This document shows, in pieces, positions 22,433 to 34,346 of a DNA stretch of 64,000 bases. Each line of letters opens with the position of its first letter. Within the stretch, counting starts at the first letter, position 1. Origin of the DNA: Plasmopara viticola (taxonomy: Eukaryota; Oomycota; Peronosporomycetes; Peronosporales; Peronosporaceae); assembly GCA_001695595.3 (NCBI GenBank), contig MBPM02000093.1:62001-126000 (forward strand). Direction: 5' to 3'. The notes under the pieces are model-generated. The model did no database searches. It saw nothing but the letters and a program-made list of their open reading frames with translations, and was not told the origin of the DNA. The position numbers and the translations under genes are program-made.

Positions 22433-25265
22433 AGTGCACAACGCACGCCTGGTCATGTTACTTGACAACACATGCTTCTTTTAAATGAATTTTATCGCAA
22501 ATACCTGTATACAGTCTAGCCATTATAGGCAAGAATCTTTTGTCTTTTTTCCGTTCAGTACATACAGTTGGCGGCGATTGTATTTTTACACCGTGTCGTT
22601 CTCTGCCTTTTCGGCAAAGAGGGCGCGAATAGCTCACACTGATCTTGTGGTAGAGGCATAGTACTTCGTGCATGTCACGAGATCAACGTTACACCCTGAT
22701 CCTCTATCCGATAAATTAATGGTCCGCTTCATCTGAGCACTCCTCCAAAAAAGTTGATGGATTTCTTGGGTCACTTTAGGTTCTCTGAGCTAAGGCGCAT
22801 GACTGGTCCCTACAAGTTGTTCCAGGACATCTTCATCGGAAACGGAAAAGCATGAACATCTTTCAGAATAAGTTTTGTCGCTCAGGACACCACCCCTGGG
22901 TATTTCTGGCTCTATTTCTTAGCCATGACACAATCACAAATTAACTTGTCAAGTGTCGGTCTCTTTGTCAACTACAAGATAGTTCTTGACTTCCAGGGCA
23001 ACGTATTTCATTTTCAATAACGCAGATCGTTATGATCCGCGTCCGATTGCACTTTGCTAGCCACCTGTATGCCTGTGTATCCCAATGTGTCTTGTAGACC
23101 TATGCTTTCACGATTGACAGTACTATGCTGCAACTTTGTGTTGCAGACTAATGTTACTTACTTCCGGAACTTCGTTTCCCGCAGATGGTACGGTAGATTT
23201 ATGTTGAAGACATTTGAATTGCAATATCTAGCGTCTTCGACAGCCAGTGTTACCAAGGACTACAACGATAAGTATTAAAAAGGTCCTCACGTCTGACTCC
23301 ATGAAGATATGAGTACCCCATGTTTGCCCTTGGCTTCGCGGAAAATGTCGGTTAGCCTTTCTGATCCAAATCTGTCAATCAAATTAGGGCTTTCGGTTCT
23401 CTAGCCACGGTATGCCTCCCGCACGTCGATCTCTTGGACAAGAAATACTTCGTGCTACCACAATTTCCAGCTGTTACTACCGAATTTTTCTCGTCCTAAT
23501 TTTTTAAATTTGTTCAATTACCCAGTCGATTTGTTACTGACATATTTTTGCTGCTTATCGTAAAGCACTAGTCAATCAACTTTGCTTAATTGCAATGGTT
23601 TGCCAGCGCACAAAATTTTAACGCGACAGAAATGCAATTGCTTTTATAACCTCATACGCTTGCGTGTGAATCAGTAGTCGTCTGCTCCTGATTTCACCTT
23701 AAAGATCTATCAACTTCTCGAGTATCAAGCTCGTGTGATAGTAATAATCACATATCCATAATAAGATTCTAGGTCTTTCCCGGATAGGTGCTCTGCCTCC
23801 TTGATGACTTGCGTTTGCCTGGCTTTTAAAGTGCACCTTCCACCGGCGAACCTTCCAAGCCCTTAGGTGAGGAAAATGTTCACTCCATCACCCTTATAAA
23901 GATAGACACGGAGCATATGTCCTTTTTCACCGCAGTCAAAGCAGCAAATGCTGCTTTGCTCAACAACACTGATTCGATTGAGACTACACTTAAGTCAGCA
24001 ATTTTACGAAAATCTCTCTTTTGGATTTTAATAGACGAAAGCTACCCGCGTAAACATTTACCCGAAGTTTTTTTTGTGAGTGTATTTCTCTTGAAGACCA
24101 GCGCTTAAAAACAAAGTGCCGTGTGGTCCTTTATATAGACCGTCCAGGTGCACAGCCACGTTAATTTGTTCGGAAGTGGCACTTCAGTGTTGGATGTCGT
24201 TAATACCCGAAAAACATGAGCATACCTAGATTTGCACGTCTTTGATGGTCGTATCCGAGAAAATGCGAGCGCTGAAGGAGCTCAGGGCTCGCCAAAAAAA
24301 CATTGCTAGCATTTGATTTATATATTTATTTCAGGACACAACAATCCAGTGATGAAGTGTATGTGCCCAGCAATTTGCCTGATAGTTCCACACTCAATCA
24401 AGGCCACCTAAGTAACTAACTTCAACTCACATATCCAGAGAAGAAGCTTCCAGTGATCTTCTTTAAGATGATGAAAACCTCACATTTCGCCAACAATAGT
24501 TGGTTACCTGAGACTTTATTGCTTGAGCTTTAAAGTATAGGCGTAGCTCGTTGTAGTCGAACGCCATGACGTGATTTACCTGATCAAGACTTGGTAGGAG
24601 TATACATACCTCGGCTCTATATAATCTAGCAAGACGTCCGAGCAGCGCTAAATGCGCTTCCAACAGGTGGTAACGATCGCTCTATCTATCGTAAAGCCTT
24701 CACGAGAATTCAATGGTCAGCCAAATTGCGCGGTCGTTGGATTATTACAAGTGCTCTTAGGGTGACTCGATCACATAACATCTTGCCCATAATAGAAGTG
24801 CAGAAAGCTTTATTTCTTCTGACGAACGACCATTTATTTCTCTCGGTCCTACCATGATCAATGTGTGCAATAGACTGCAGCTATAGAAAAGGAATGGTAA
24901 TTCCAAATTTATCTTTAATGCATGTGATTGGCCGGGTCATATAGGGATGACCACGACCTCCGCCGACCATAAAATTAAGCTGGATCCTTTGTCACTCGAT
25001 CCTCTATAAATGGATGCTATAACCTGTTAATGTCCGACAAGGTGATTCTACAATATGTTGTAGATCGCCAGATAATGATTGATCGCAACAAAATCATTCC
25101 AAATAGGCCGAAATGAGGCAACAAATTATTTTGTACTAGTACGTTCAGTACGAATTTGGTGCCGGTATCTTGTCACATTGCTGTACTGTCATCCCTGTCG
25201 TAGTCCACACTCCAGCATCACTAGCATCGCAAAACTCTCGTCCCAGTACCTCAAGGTGCAATGCA

Positions 25266-27210
25266 ATGCCTCCATCACCCGATATTCTCACCGACTACCA
25301 TCGTCCCGATCGGGACTCGGACAATGATTCGCTTGGTGACTATCGGGCAAGACGTGCAAGTAGCCACGCTAGCAGTGAGACACACGTGCCAGGTGGCAAC
25401 AATTTTCGCAAACCCACAGCAGATCCGACGAGTTCAGGAACGGTGAGCGACTCGTCCCTGCTTCTCATCGCAACGACAAGCGTGCGACCGCTTACACTGT
25501 ATGGCGAGGACATATTACGCGTTTTTCCATTCGGTCCCACGTCACAAGATGAACAACTCGTGGCTTGGTCGGATTCCTTCGATGCAAGGAACACTCAAGA
25601 GGAATATTCCATTCGAGACCTTCATTTTGATCTTACAACGGGCAAAATTACCATACTTTTTACGCTCTCTCGCCGAACGGTAAACTATTTTCACGAAATT
25701 TAACATAGTACTAGAATTCTTCAAAGAAAAATGTATTGTTTTTCTAGAGCATGAAAGGTTATCGTTGGAAGGTTTTCGGTCTGGCCTCGAGGCCATGGGC
25801 ATTGCGTGTGATAGTGTCGACCAATTTCAAGCATTTGTAGACGTAATCGATGAGAATCAAAACGGCGTGATTACATTCGACGAGTTTCTATGCGCCAATC
25901 AAGAGATTGAATTGGCGCAACTGTTTCACGAGCCCTTCCTCCAGACGATGCCCGGATTGGACCCCAGTCTTCTCGTACCCGTCAAAGTCGGTGCCATCGA
26001 GTACTCTCCCGATCGCATTCGCAGCGTCTACCCCATCAAGCACATGAAAAGTTTCCTCTATTCCAAGTCGCCCGCGTGGGCCAGTGTGCGGTGGGATCAA
26101 CGTCGAGGGGATCAATCCGTTGCTCCTGCAGCGGCTCTCGGTCCGCTATCGACTGCAGACACATTAAGACCCGACGTTTGGCGCCCAGAGTACGTGCAGT
26201 TCGACAACCAATCTTCAGACGTTGCAGCCACGGAATCGGTACTTGGTGGCACTGAGCTCGAAACGCGACTCAAGGACCTGGACCTTGGGTGTGTCATGGC
26301 TCCTCCACACCAACTCAGCTTGTTTGTCATGAAAGGCGTTCTCATCAGTGTCCAGCGGGAGAATGCGCTGTGGTCTCCGCTAACGAAACGACTTTACGTC
26401 TCGTACTCGAAAGTTCGGCAACACAGCACGGCGTTTCTCATGTTTGTCATGAAAGGCGCTTCTCATCAGTCGTACCCGAGCGGGAGAACGATCGGCCTCG
26501 TGGTGCTCCGCATAACGACGGCTTTACGTCTGCACTCGACTTCGGCAACACAGCACGGCGTTTCTCATGTACACGCTTATGGACGTAAGTGTAAAGGAAC
26601 TCGCGCCCATTTTCCAGACCTTTGCCGCGAAATCGGTGATGCTCCAACGTCTCATGGCGTTGGACGCTCGGTACTTTGATGTCCGACGCATTGGGACGAC
26701 GTCGAAACAGATCAAAGGCCTCGAGATGTATTGCAAACCCATGCGGGAAGTGATTGCCAAGGTCATTGCGTCGAATGAGTATCACGGCGAGACGCTGCAA
26801 TACTTTGTAGACGTGCAAGAACACCTTGCAACGATCGAAGACGAGTGTGGGTCCCATCTCGATCGTTGCCAGAGTCTTGTGGAAGAGTACAATCACTTGC
26901 GTGCGGCGCAACCGAACGACGTGAGCTACATCCTGGCACTGATTGCAGCAATCTTTCTGCCCGCACAATTTTTCACGGGCTCTACGGCATGAATTTTTCA
27001 TACATTCCGGAACAGACGTACCATTATGGGTACTTTATCTGGTGGGCCGTCGTAATAAGCGTCGCAGGACTGATTGTCGTGTATTTCGAGTACAAGCGAT
27101 GGTTATTATGTGATTATATTGTCTATTTTCAAAAGGAGCTTGAGCTTCACAGTACAGTATGTGGTATACACGACAATCGTTATGGAATTATTGCGTACCC
27201 TTTGTGGTAG
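25266..27210 (+). pseudogene. EF-hand + CorA-type Mg2+ transporter, frame broken twice
   Basis: CorA/Mrs2-type proteins form pentameric Mg2+ channels with two C-terminal membrane helices and a GMN selectivity motif. Exon 1 (25,266-25,679) is a Ser/Asp-rich disordered lead; a 70-bp intron (GTAAAC to CTAGAG) leads to exon 2 at 25,750. Exon 2 opens with an EF-hand: VDVIDENQNGVITFDEF is a full Ca2+-binding loop near 25,840-25,890. The CorA cytosolic domain follows (GAIEYSPDRIRSVYP, WASVRWDQ, HQLSLFVMKGVLISVQRE), then the long helix and ALIAAIFLPAQFFTG, with YGMNF in the next frame. Two lesions are seen: a tandem duplication near 26,321-26,569 shifts frame, and one base appears missing between FFTG and YGMN near 26,980. 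Either this is a recent pseudogene or both are assembly errors; the rest is well preserved. Confidence 0.8.
26321..26569 (+). repeat. Diverged tandem duplication inside the CorA-like gene
   Basis: Unit 1 starts TGTTTGTCATGAAAGG at 26,321 and unit 2 repeats it at 26,441. The ends, GGCGTTTCTCATG, are 127 bp apart, so unit 2 carries about 7 bp of net insertion. Unit 1 encodes the expected CorA sequence (KGVLISVQRE, RQHSTAFLM); unit 2 has a TAA in the matching frame. The normal continuation MYTLMDVSVKEL follows unit 2. Confidence 0.8.
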
Positions 27211-27607
27211 GCATTGCTGGTAATTTAAGATGTAACTGTTTTCTATGCTGTAACTTTTACCTCAAAATTCAGATAAATGTTCACAGGTAAGATGGCGCAA
27301 CTAAGCCACCTCCGCAAACGGTTGTCAGCTCCCATCGAAAATTGTAACATCCAGGATTGTGCAATCGGTGTGAGCATTGACATCTTTAGCAACGACTAGA
27401 ATGCTGTTGCTATCACCGGATTTATGACGTCTATTGTCACTGCTACGGTGACACCTAGGACGACAGCTCAAATGCGACTGTATTGTTCGTGGTGACGAAT
27501 TATGCTGTGGCTGAGTCACTAACATGTACAGCACATGCATGGCCGAGTTCAGTAAGTGGGCCGATCGCTTATGTATGCAACTGGTCAAGCAGGAAATAGC
27601 TTCGACA

Positions 27608-27972
27608 TCGACGTATAATATAGTAAATGGCCACATATATCCTTTGTGACACTTCAATGAGGACTGTATGCACAAGTAGCTTTGAAATGTAAGCGGCATT
27701 AGTATTTACGAGTTTATTGATGGCTACACCCACGTTGACAAGCACAGCTATATCAAGTCATTGTGTATTGACGTTGCGGGAAACGGTACGGGGGGTGGTA
27801 CGAAATCGGAGCCTGAGAGTACAATTTCGCCTTTGCAACGTGAGATAGTTTTGTGTCAGCAGAAAGGCCAAAAGATTGGCGAAAGCTGCAGCGACATATG
27901 GCGTTCGGCTAGTGAGAATTTAAAAAAAATGGAGGGCATGACAAATAAGGTGTGGCATCTAAGCATTGGTGG
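27608..27972 (+). repeat. Dispersed repeat, copy 1
   Basis: This segment aligns with 32,430-32,785 in the same orientation. Shared stretches include GACTGTATGCACAAGTAG, GGC(T/C)ACACCCACG, TGGTACGAA(A/G)TC(G/A)GAG and GACAAATAAG. Divergence is high with many small gaps. No terminal repeats are apparent, so the element type is unknown. Confidence 0.6.
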
Positions 27973-28215
27973 TATGTCCCTAGTGATGGCTCGAAGCGCA
28001 AGGCGGGTAATCAATTATACAAAAAGAGACACACAGTTATAACGCTGCTACCAAGCATAGCCTTATATTCATTTTATGCCTCGCATATATATTTTTAGTA
28101 ATTATGTTAATCGTGGTATTGTTGGAACTTCGCAAAATAAAGTAATTGCAACTTTTGAGAAAATCGTGATTCAAAGTATGAAAGCATCAAGTAAGAAGGC
28201 ACTAGCCAGTGCGCC

Positions 28216-28596
28216 ATGGTTGACTATTTTGGCACTGTCAAGACGTCACTGGACCCTTTGTCGGCAAGCCTTTCAGTCTCTGCCTTCGCTGTTGTTGATC
28301 GGGGATATCCCTCATGCCAGAAATCATGCCGTGCGAGCTTAAATGGTGACCACGCCCCGAAATCCGACGCAAAGCTTGTAAACATCCAAGTTGGTCCGAC
28401 CGTTGAAGAAATTCTTGGCCATGGCGACACTTTGGACTGGACAGGCATTGACAGTCTCGAAATCCGTGACTCGTGTTTCAATACAACACTTGAGCTCGTA
28501 TATGATGGCGAAAATATCAAGAATCTTCCCTGGTGCGACGACAAAGGTGTCTTACTACAGTTGCAGTGTCGGTGGCCAGCTCGCTCCTTGCAATAA
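28216..28596 (+). pseudogene. Coding-like 126-codon frame, unrecognised
   Basis: The frame from ATG 28,216 reads well in its second half (VGPTVEEILGHGDTLDW, IDSLEIRDSCFNTTLELVY, NIKNLPWCDDKGVLLQL). Local GC is higher than its surroundings. The first 40 residues look less protein-like, and coding-like text also exists just upstream in another frame. It may be the remnant of a longer gene. No family is recognised. Confidence 0.3.
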
Positions 28597-29580
28597 CACA
28601 GTAGACCTTCCTCAATGACTCGAAAAAGGTTTTAATATCAAGCGAGCGACACGAGTCCCGACATTCATCGCTGGGCTCTACGAAATTCTGGGCGTGGTAT
28701 CTGAGATGTCATTTGAGCTTGCACAGCATGATTTCTGGTATAAGAGATGTCCTCAATCACCAACAGCGAAGACAGAAACTAAATTACCGACGCAAAGTTC
28801 AATGTCGTGTCTACAGTGCTAGAATAGTAACCATGGCGTGCTTTCTTACTTGATGCTTTCTTACATGAAAGTACGCTTTCTTCAATAATTGCAATACTTA
28901 GCACTCATACTCTAAAGCCATATGTGATGACTGGCTGAGTCAAACATTTCACTAGGTACTTATGGACCATCAATACGTAGCTGCAACATTACCGTCGTAC
29001 ACTTATAGCTCAGGAGCGTTTTGAACGCATGCTCCACGCTAGCATACTTAGTGTTGCTACAAGAAAATCGAATCTTGTCAATGCCGAAGTAATCCTTCCA
29101 TTCCTAAACATGTGATTGTAGTTCACATGACTTACCTTGTTCTCACCGCATAGTTCTCTATTGTCCCTCATATTTGATATATCAGCATGACTGGAAGAGG
29201 CCGGCTAAAATAACAATAAGCGCTTATCGTGTTGCTCTTCTGTTGATCTTGTCCTGCTTTGCAGAACTATCCCTTCTCAAGGCTCATTTATTGTACGCGC
29301 TGGATGCCTAACTAATTTCTGGCGGCTTTCTTTCTTTCTGGAGTACAGATCTACCTCACTTTAGCACTGGGGAGCTTAAATGCGGCCTAACAGAAGCGAA
29401 AACAATCTATGCGGTGGCCTGAGAGCAGCAATTGTCACAATTGCGCGCTCGAAGCACTCCATGCACGATGACGACCGATGGATGAGCAGCAAATGTGTAT
29501 CTGAAGCAAAGTAAGCGGCCGAAAGACGTCACGCGACACTTTCGGGTACGCCGAACCGGATACCAATGATGGTGAGATTC

Positions 29581-29830
29581 TTACTTGCTGAGTTTGAATA
29601 ATTTACATAAAGCCTTCATCTCATAATAAGACAATATTGCACGCGGCCAGGGATTTGACATGGTGATGGATGAGTAGCTCGACGGCTTGTCGGTGTCTTC
29701 TGGAGTAGCGTTGAGTGGCGCTGCAAGAATGAAAGTGACGTCAGAAATAGCACATGCAAAGCAGAAGACAACATATATCCACGAGGGCGATGTCAGTGGC
29801 AGCTGTGACAAGTGCGACAACAGCGAGCAT
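29581..29830 (-). other. Possible small secreted-protein remnant
   Basis: From ATG 29,830 the minus strand encodes MLAVVALVTAATDIALVD, a plausible signal peptide. A short putative intron ending TTCTTGCAG would lead into APLNATPEDTDKPSSYSS and a stop at 29,581. The donor is weak and no family is recognised, so this is only a candidate. Confidence 0.2.
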
Positions 29831-30931
29831 AGACAGTAGCAATTCGGTGCTGGTAAGGTTTCAAGACGACGCTACTAAAACAAAATAGGATCCCTCGCCG
29901 ATTGGCATTTAAATAGGCTGCCTAAACTGTAGAAGGAACGCAAGTATTTTGAGGCTGACAACGAGTTCCGTATAATGATGAAAAACTTGCTTTGGGCTTC
30001 GTGAAGAGCTTATGTCTAAATAACCAAAGCAAGTATGGAGACGAGAAAGTTTGGACAAACGTGGAGGCGACACTGATGCAAACTATAGTAAATCGTAATG
30101 AGGCGTAGGACAAGGCAGGGTGACTCGTTCACGTGAGTACTCGAACAATTTTACCGTAATATATATCAGACGACTAGAATATTGCTAAGTCTTCACGTGG
30201 TGCCGACGACACTTTGCAATGTCATCCAAGCGCGGGGGCTAAATGCTCGCGCGCTTCGGGCAGGTACTCTCGGGCATCTGCAGGTCTCTAACGAGTCTCA
30301 CCCTCGACGCGACGGTCTCCAGCACCGGGCGCCACCTGGGCTCTTACCAAGTCAGAGATGAACAAAATAATGGAAGACCCTCACGACCTCGGTGCTGGCT
30401 GCACTGCCCGCCGAACGAGACTCGACGTATGCGGACACCACTCTATGCCGTGGACTAGCCAGACTGAGCCTAGCACGTGCATAACTTGGCAACGCGATAA
30501 CGTAATACAATACAAAACAATATTGTAATGTTTGAGCCAGATCGTAATTTAAAATAAAAAACATAAGAAAAGAAAGCACTTTACGGCAATTTATGTACAT
30601 CAATTTATAAAAAAACGATGCCAAATGACGTTTTAAGCAGAGATTAAAGCAGCTAACAGAGACTCACTCAATCTTGAGAAATCGCATATTTGGCTGGTTC
30701 AATGCGAAAGTGTATTTGATGGCGGTTTCAGCTCACGCTATGGATTGCTGATGGCAGACGGGCGACAATAGGGCCACTTCTGGTGATGAAGCTGATAGCG
30801 GAGCTTATCTATCACTGACAGGCACAAATTGAGGAAAGACAGAAGTAATCAGCGTCAGTTAACGATTGCACTGTTTTTGATGACAGCCTCCTTCTCAATT
30901 GTCACTACTCTCTTTTTGCCATCTGTACGCT

Positions 30932-31369
30932 TCATGTGCACCACAATGGGCGACGGGGCATTGGAGTAAACACTCCAGGTCCAGTAATGTCTGCTGCTCC
31001 CGTGCCACAGACCTCTCTAGGAAAGCAATGGCCAATATAAAGGACGGCACCCTCGTGAGGAGGGCTCAGTGGATACTTCTCGACCCAAACCTTGTCATCA
31101 TCCCATACAAGCTGCCGGAGCCGAAGACTGCAAGGAAGTTCCTCCAGCTGTGCAAATTTGTTCCACGTTTGTAAGGGAATACGCTCCGCGATAAGCATCT
31201 CAGCCTCGTCGCCACCGTCTAGTTTGGAGTTTCGACGGGAGTCGAGGTCAGCGTGCTCGAGTGCGCGAAGCAGCCTGTCCATGGCGTCTCTCACCGCTGC
31301 AGTGCCTTGTCGTCTGGTCAAAACGATTGAAGAAGTCGTGGTCGTGTCCCAGTCTGATGACGAGAGCAT
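30932..31369 (-). CDS. 145-aa hypothetical protein, possible gene fragment
   Basis: An ATG-started frame of 145 codons lies in a locally GC-rich patch. It begins MLSSSDWDTTTTSSIV and contains a charged, leucine-rich helix (AMDRLLRALEHADLD) and a tryptophan-containing part (LVWDDDKVWVEKYPLSPPH). Composition resembles oomycete coding DNA more than its neighbourhood does. There is no signal peptide, membrane segment or known motif. It may be part of a degraded gene or unrecognised transposon; neighbouring frames give no continuation. Confidence 0.35.
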   Translation of the reverse strand: MLSSSDWDTTTTSSIVLTRRQGTAAVRDAMDRLLRALEHADLDSRRNSKLDGGDEAEMLIAERIPLQTWNKFAQLEELPCSLRLRQLVWDDDKVWVEKYPLSPPHEGAVLYIGHCFPREVCGTGAADITGPGVFTPMPRRPLWCT

Positions 31370-32429
31370 TGTCACTGGGGTTTATGGGACGCGAGCGGAG
31401 TAAATTGGAGTATGTGATCTTGGTTTGCTATGAATATTCGTGGTGTTAAGAAACACCAGAATCTGGTGTTTCCTGGAGCCAGATATAAGGAAACCCGTTT
31501 CGGCAAGGTTGGAATTCCTCTTGGCAATTTACAATATCACCAGGCACGCAGATTATTGTCTGATCTCAAAAGACGCGAATTGACCTGGTTTTTGAACATC
31601 CGTTCATTCCATAATGCCGCCACCAGATTGAACTACAATTTTTTTGAATTTTCTCAGTTAGACGGCAAAGCACTGCAGCGGTGGACGGCACCATGGGCAG
31701 AATGCGTCGCGCGCTCGATCTCGTCGATACTCCGGACAAGACTCTATAAATTGCCTTGCTTTCTTACAATTGAGAAATGTTTTTAGGTGTTTTTAGCACC
31801 GAGATCGTGATTCAACACAATTGTAGAGCCTTGGTTTTTTCTGCCATCCACATCTCAACCTTTGTCTAGAATGCACTGCTGCTCTAGCAGACCACCCGAC
31901 CGTATTGGAATTACTGCAAAACGCAAAAAAACTTGGGCCATGTAGCAGGAGACCGTCACAAGCCGAGGAATCCGCTACAACTTGGGACAATATTTGTTGA
32001 TTTTATTTTATTCTTACCCTTTGTTAAATTCGCATTCGACCAATATTGTGCACATAACGTGCTAAATCAACGATGTCAATTGTGAGGTTGTCCGGCCACC
32101 CTGCTGGCAGCGGCGCGTGCGCAGGCAGTCCTAGCACGCGCCTAGACACAAGGACAACTTCGTGAGCTTGTGCACCGACGGTCCCAAGTCGGAGTGGATC
32201 GCCATGCATTCCAATTTTCAAGAATATCTCAAAAAAAGAGAGCGCTGGATGCACTTAAAGCTTTTTTTTTACATTGTCCAGAGCTGTTACTCCAAAGTAT
32301 TTGCATGTATCTTATAATCACTTAAAAGTCCCTGCAAAACACGACGTTTCCTTTGTCGGTCAAAAGAGTTCTGCCTTACATTCATGACTCTACTTTCAGT
32401 CAAAATTACCATTGATTGGCAATCGTTAA

Positions 32430-32785
32430 ATACAACGTTGAAAATAGTAAACGGCCACATAAGTCCTTTGGCAACACGACAATAAAGACTGTATGCACAA
32501 GTAGTCCAAGGTTTGAGCTGACTGGTATTGACAAGGTTTTTATGGCCACACCCACGGTGAAAAACGACAAAATGAAGTCATCGTGTGTTTACGGTGCGTA
32601 GGTTGGTACGAAGTCAGAGTCTGAAGTACTTCTTTCACCTCTAAGACACAAAATGTAAAATAATTGTGGGCGTTCGGGAAAAATAATACAATTATGTTGT
32701 AGCAGAAGATCCAAAATATTGTCTTAAGCTGCAGAAATTAACAAAAACTTTGGGAGGACAAATAAGATGCGATCCTGAATACCCA
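32430..32785 (+). repeat. Dispersed repeat, copy 2
   Basis: Second copy of the repeat at 27,608-27,972, same orientation, more interrupted by stops. It lies 465 bp upstream of the copia 5' LTR and is not part of that element. Confidence 0.6.
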
Positions 32786-33250
32786 TCAAATTTGAAATAT
32801 ATTTGAGACGACATCCGCACCAAGCACTTTTTATTAGGCGAAACTCGTTGTGAACAGTATCATGCGTAATCGTATCAGCCCAAGGCCGTGTATCTTGAGG
32901 TTGCTGTATGTGAAGCAGCATATAGTGATTTGGCCGGACCGTTGTTGAACACAATGTATTACTCAACGTCGAAGAAGATGTTGGTGTGACAGTGCTTGAT
33001 CGTATTGACACAAACGCGATACAAAATGTCGTTGATCGCTTCTTTTTTATACGACTACGCACACGCTCATTGATTATAATCGAATATTTCTCTGGGACGT
33101 CAACATTTAAAAAGAAGAGGTAGTTTATATACTCTGAAAAAGCAAGAGAGCGGTTGGACGAAGGAATGGCAAGGAGTTTGCGTGCTACCTTTCTCAAAAC
33201 ATCGCCTATAAATGTGTGATCGACATAGCTAAGCGATACAAAGCCGTTAC

Positions 33251-33396
33251 TGTTAAAATTACACCACTGAATGCATGTTGAACAGGCGGATGACGTCAAA
33301 GTATTCACGAGTACGTCACAGTAAGAATTTACACAATGGTAGCCGTTCATTGGTCTAAATAAATACATTCACTTCGTTTTTACTCTCTACTACACA
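33251..33396 (+). repeat. 5' LTR of copia element 1
   Basis: 146 bp, starting TGTTAAAATTACACC and ending ACACA. It contains TGACGTCA, a CRE-like palindrome, near 33,290. The following GGTAACAGCCGCAACAAGC is conserved after the LTR of the second element and may include the primer site, though no tRNA match could be assigned. Confidence 0.85.
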
Positions 33397-33653
33397 GGTA
33401 ACAGCCGCAACAAGCCTTTTACAAGCAGCGTCCGCGCCCACAATAGCTAACGAGCGCACTAAAGTCGTCCTAGGAAGTGGTAAGTATTACCACTGGAAGT
33501 TTAACATGAGGTTGACCCTGGAGCGGAAGGATTTCCTTGGACACATCATGGCCGTCAAAGAACGAGTGACGTCACGGAGGCGTGACTAATTAATGATGCC
33601 AAGGCGCTAGGCATCATCGCTCAAGACGTTGAGATCCAGCACCAGACCAAGAT

Positions 33654-33968
33654 TTGGTCGGCTACGCGCACCATATAGGCGTGGGAACCCTCCGCGATTT
33701 CTACAATCGCTCGACTCTTCACAATTGTGTGGTGATGACTCGTCTACTGCACGAGTTCGAGATGGAAAGTGGGACAAGCATGGCAGAGCATCTGGACTCT
33801 TTTGACGAGTTAGTAGTGGGACTTCTGAGAACGGGAGAACCAACTGATGAGTCACGCCAGCTGGTGGTACTTTTCCGCAGTCTGCCTTCAAATTATGACC
33901 TGATCTTGTCGATTGTGGAGAATGCGAGGGACACTACTTTGTTTGAAGTAAAGGAGAAGCTGCTTTAA
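33654..33968 (+). pseudogene. copia element 1: gag fragment
   Basis: Gag-like frame with NRSTLHNCVVMTRLLHEFEM and SMAEHLDSFDELVVGL, nearly the same as the gag of the element at 57-60 kb. The upstream gag start region (33,430-33,650) is present but interrupted; the frame ends at a TAA after VKEKLL where the other copy continues. Confidence 0.85.
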
Positions 33969-34107
33969 GAATCAGAGAAGCTGCAGAGAAAAGAAGCTAC
34001 GGAGGCGTTAATGGAAGTTTTAGAAGATTTGAAGGTGGACAGGCCAATGTCCACGCAATAACGGCGGATTCAAGGGCAAGGTCTTTAACTGTGCCCCTTT
34101 TGGACAC

Positions 34108-34332
34108 ATGAATCGGGACTGCCCGGCCGATAAAAAATGCAACAGCGACGACTCGGTGTTTGCTATTGGTGAAGAGAAGTCATTTGGATGGCTGATTGAC
34201 AGTGAAGCAACTTCTCACATGACCCCGCACAGGGAGGACTTGTTTGATTACAAGGCCCTAGAAGCTAGCATCGAAGTTACAATTGCAGAAGGAAGAATAT
34301 TCTCGTCAAAGGAGCCGGCACGGCGAAACTGA
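34108..34332 (+). pseudogene. copia element 1: zinc knuckle and protease fragment
   Basis: Starts just after the knuckle (NRDCPADKKC) and contains the protease core WLIDSEATSHMTPH, where the catalytic DSGA has become DSEA. The frame breaks at 34,332. Confidence 0.8.
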
Positions 34333-34346
34333 TTGGCCTGGACGGA

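Larger units (their letters stand above)
14083..25265. other. Gene-poor tract of about 11 kb
   Basis: I find no intact gene. Frames are short, full of stops and without family motifs. The tract holds small diverged direct repeats, two notable hairpins and at least one coding-like remnant, listed separately. Base composition is clearly more AT-rich than in the block to the left. Confidence 0.6.
27211..33250. other. Gene-poor interval with remnants
   Basis: No intact gene is recognised in this 6-kb stretch. It holds one copy each (27.6 and 32.4 kb) of a diverged dispersed repeat, a GC-richer patch around 30.2-31.4 kb with a 145-codon open frame, and a few isolated coding-like frames. The 33,251 boundary is the copia 5' LTR. 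Confidence 0.5.

Noticed and set aside
32724..33368. 214-codon minus-strand frame beside the copia element
   Set aside because: Its first third is the LTR read backwards and its last third is the dispersed repeat; the middle shows no recognisable domain.
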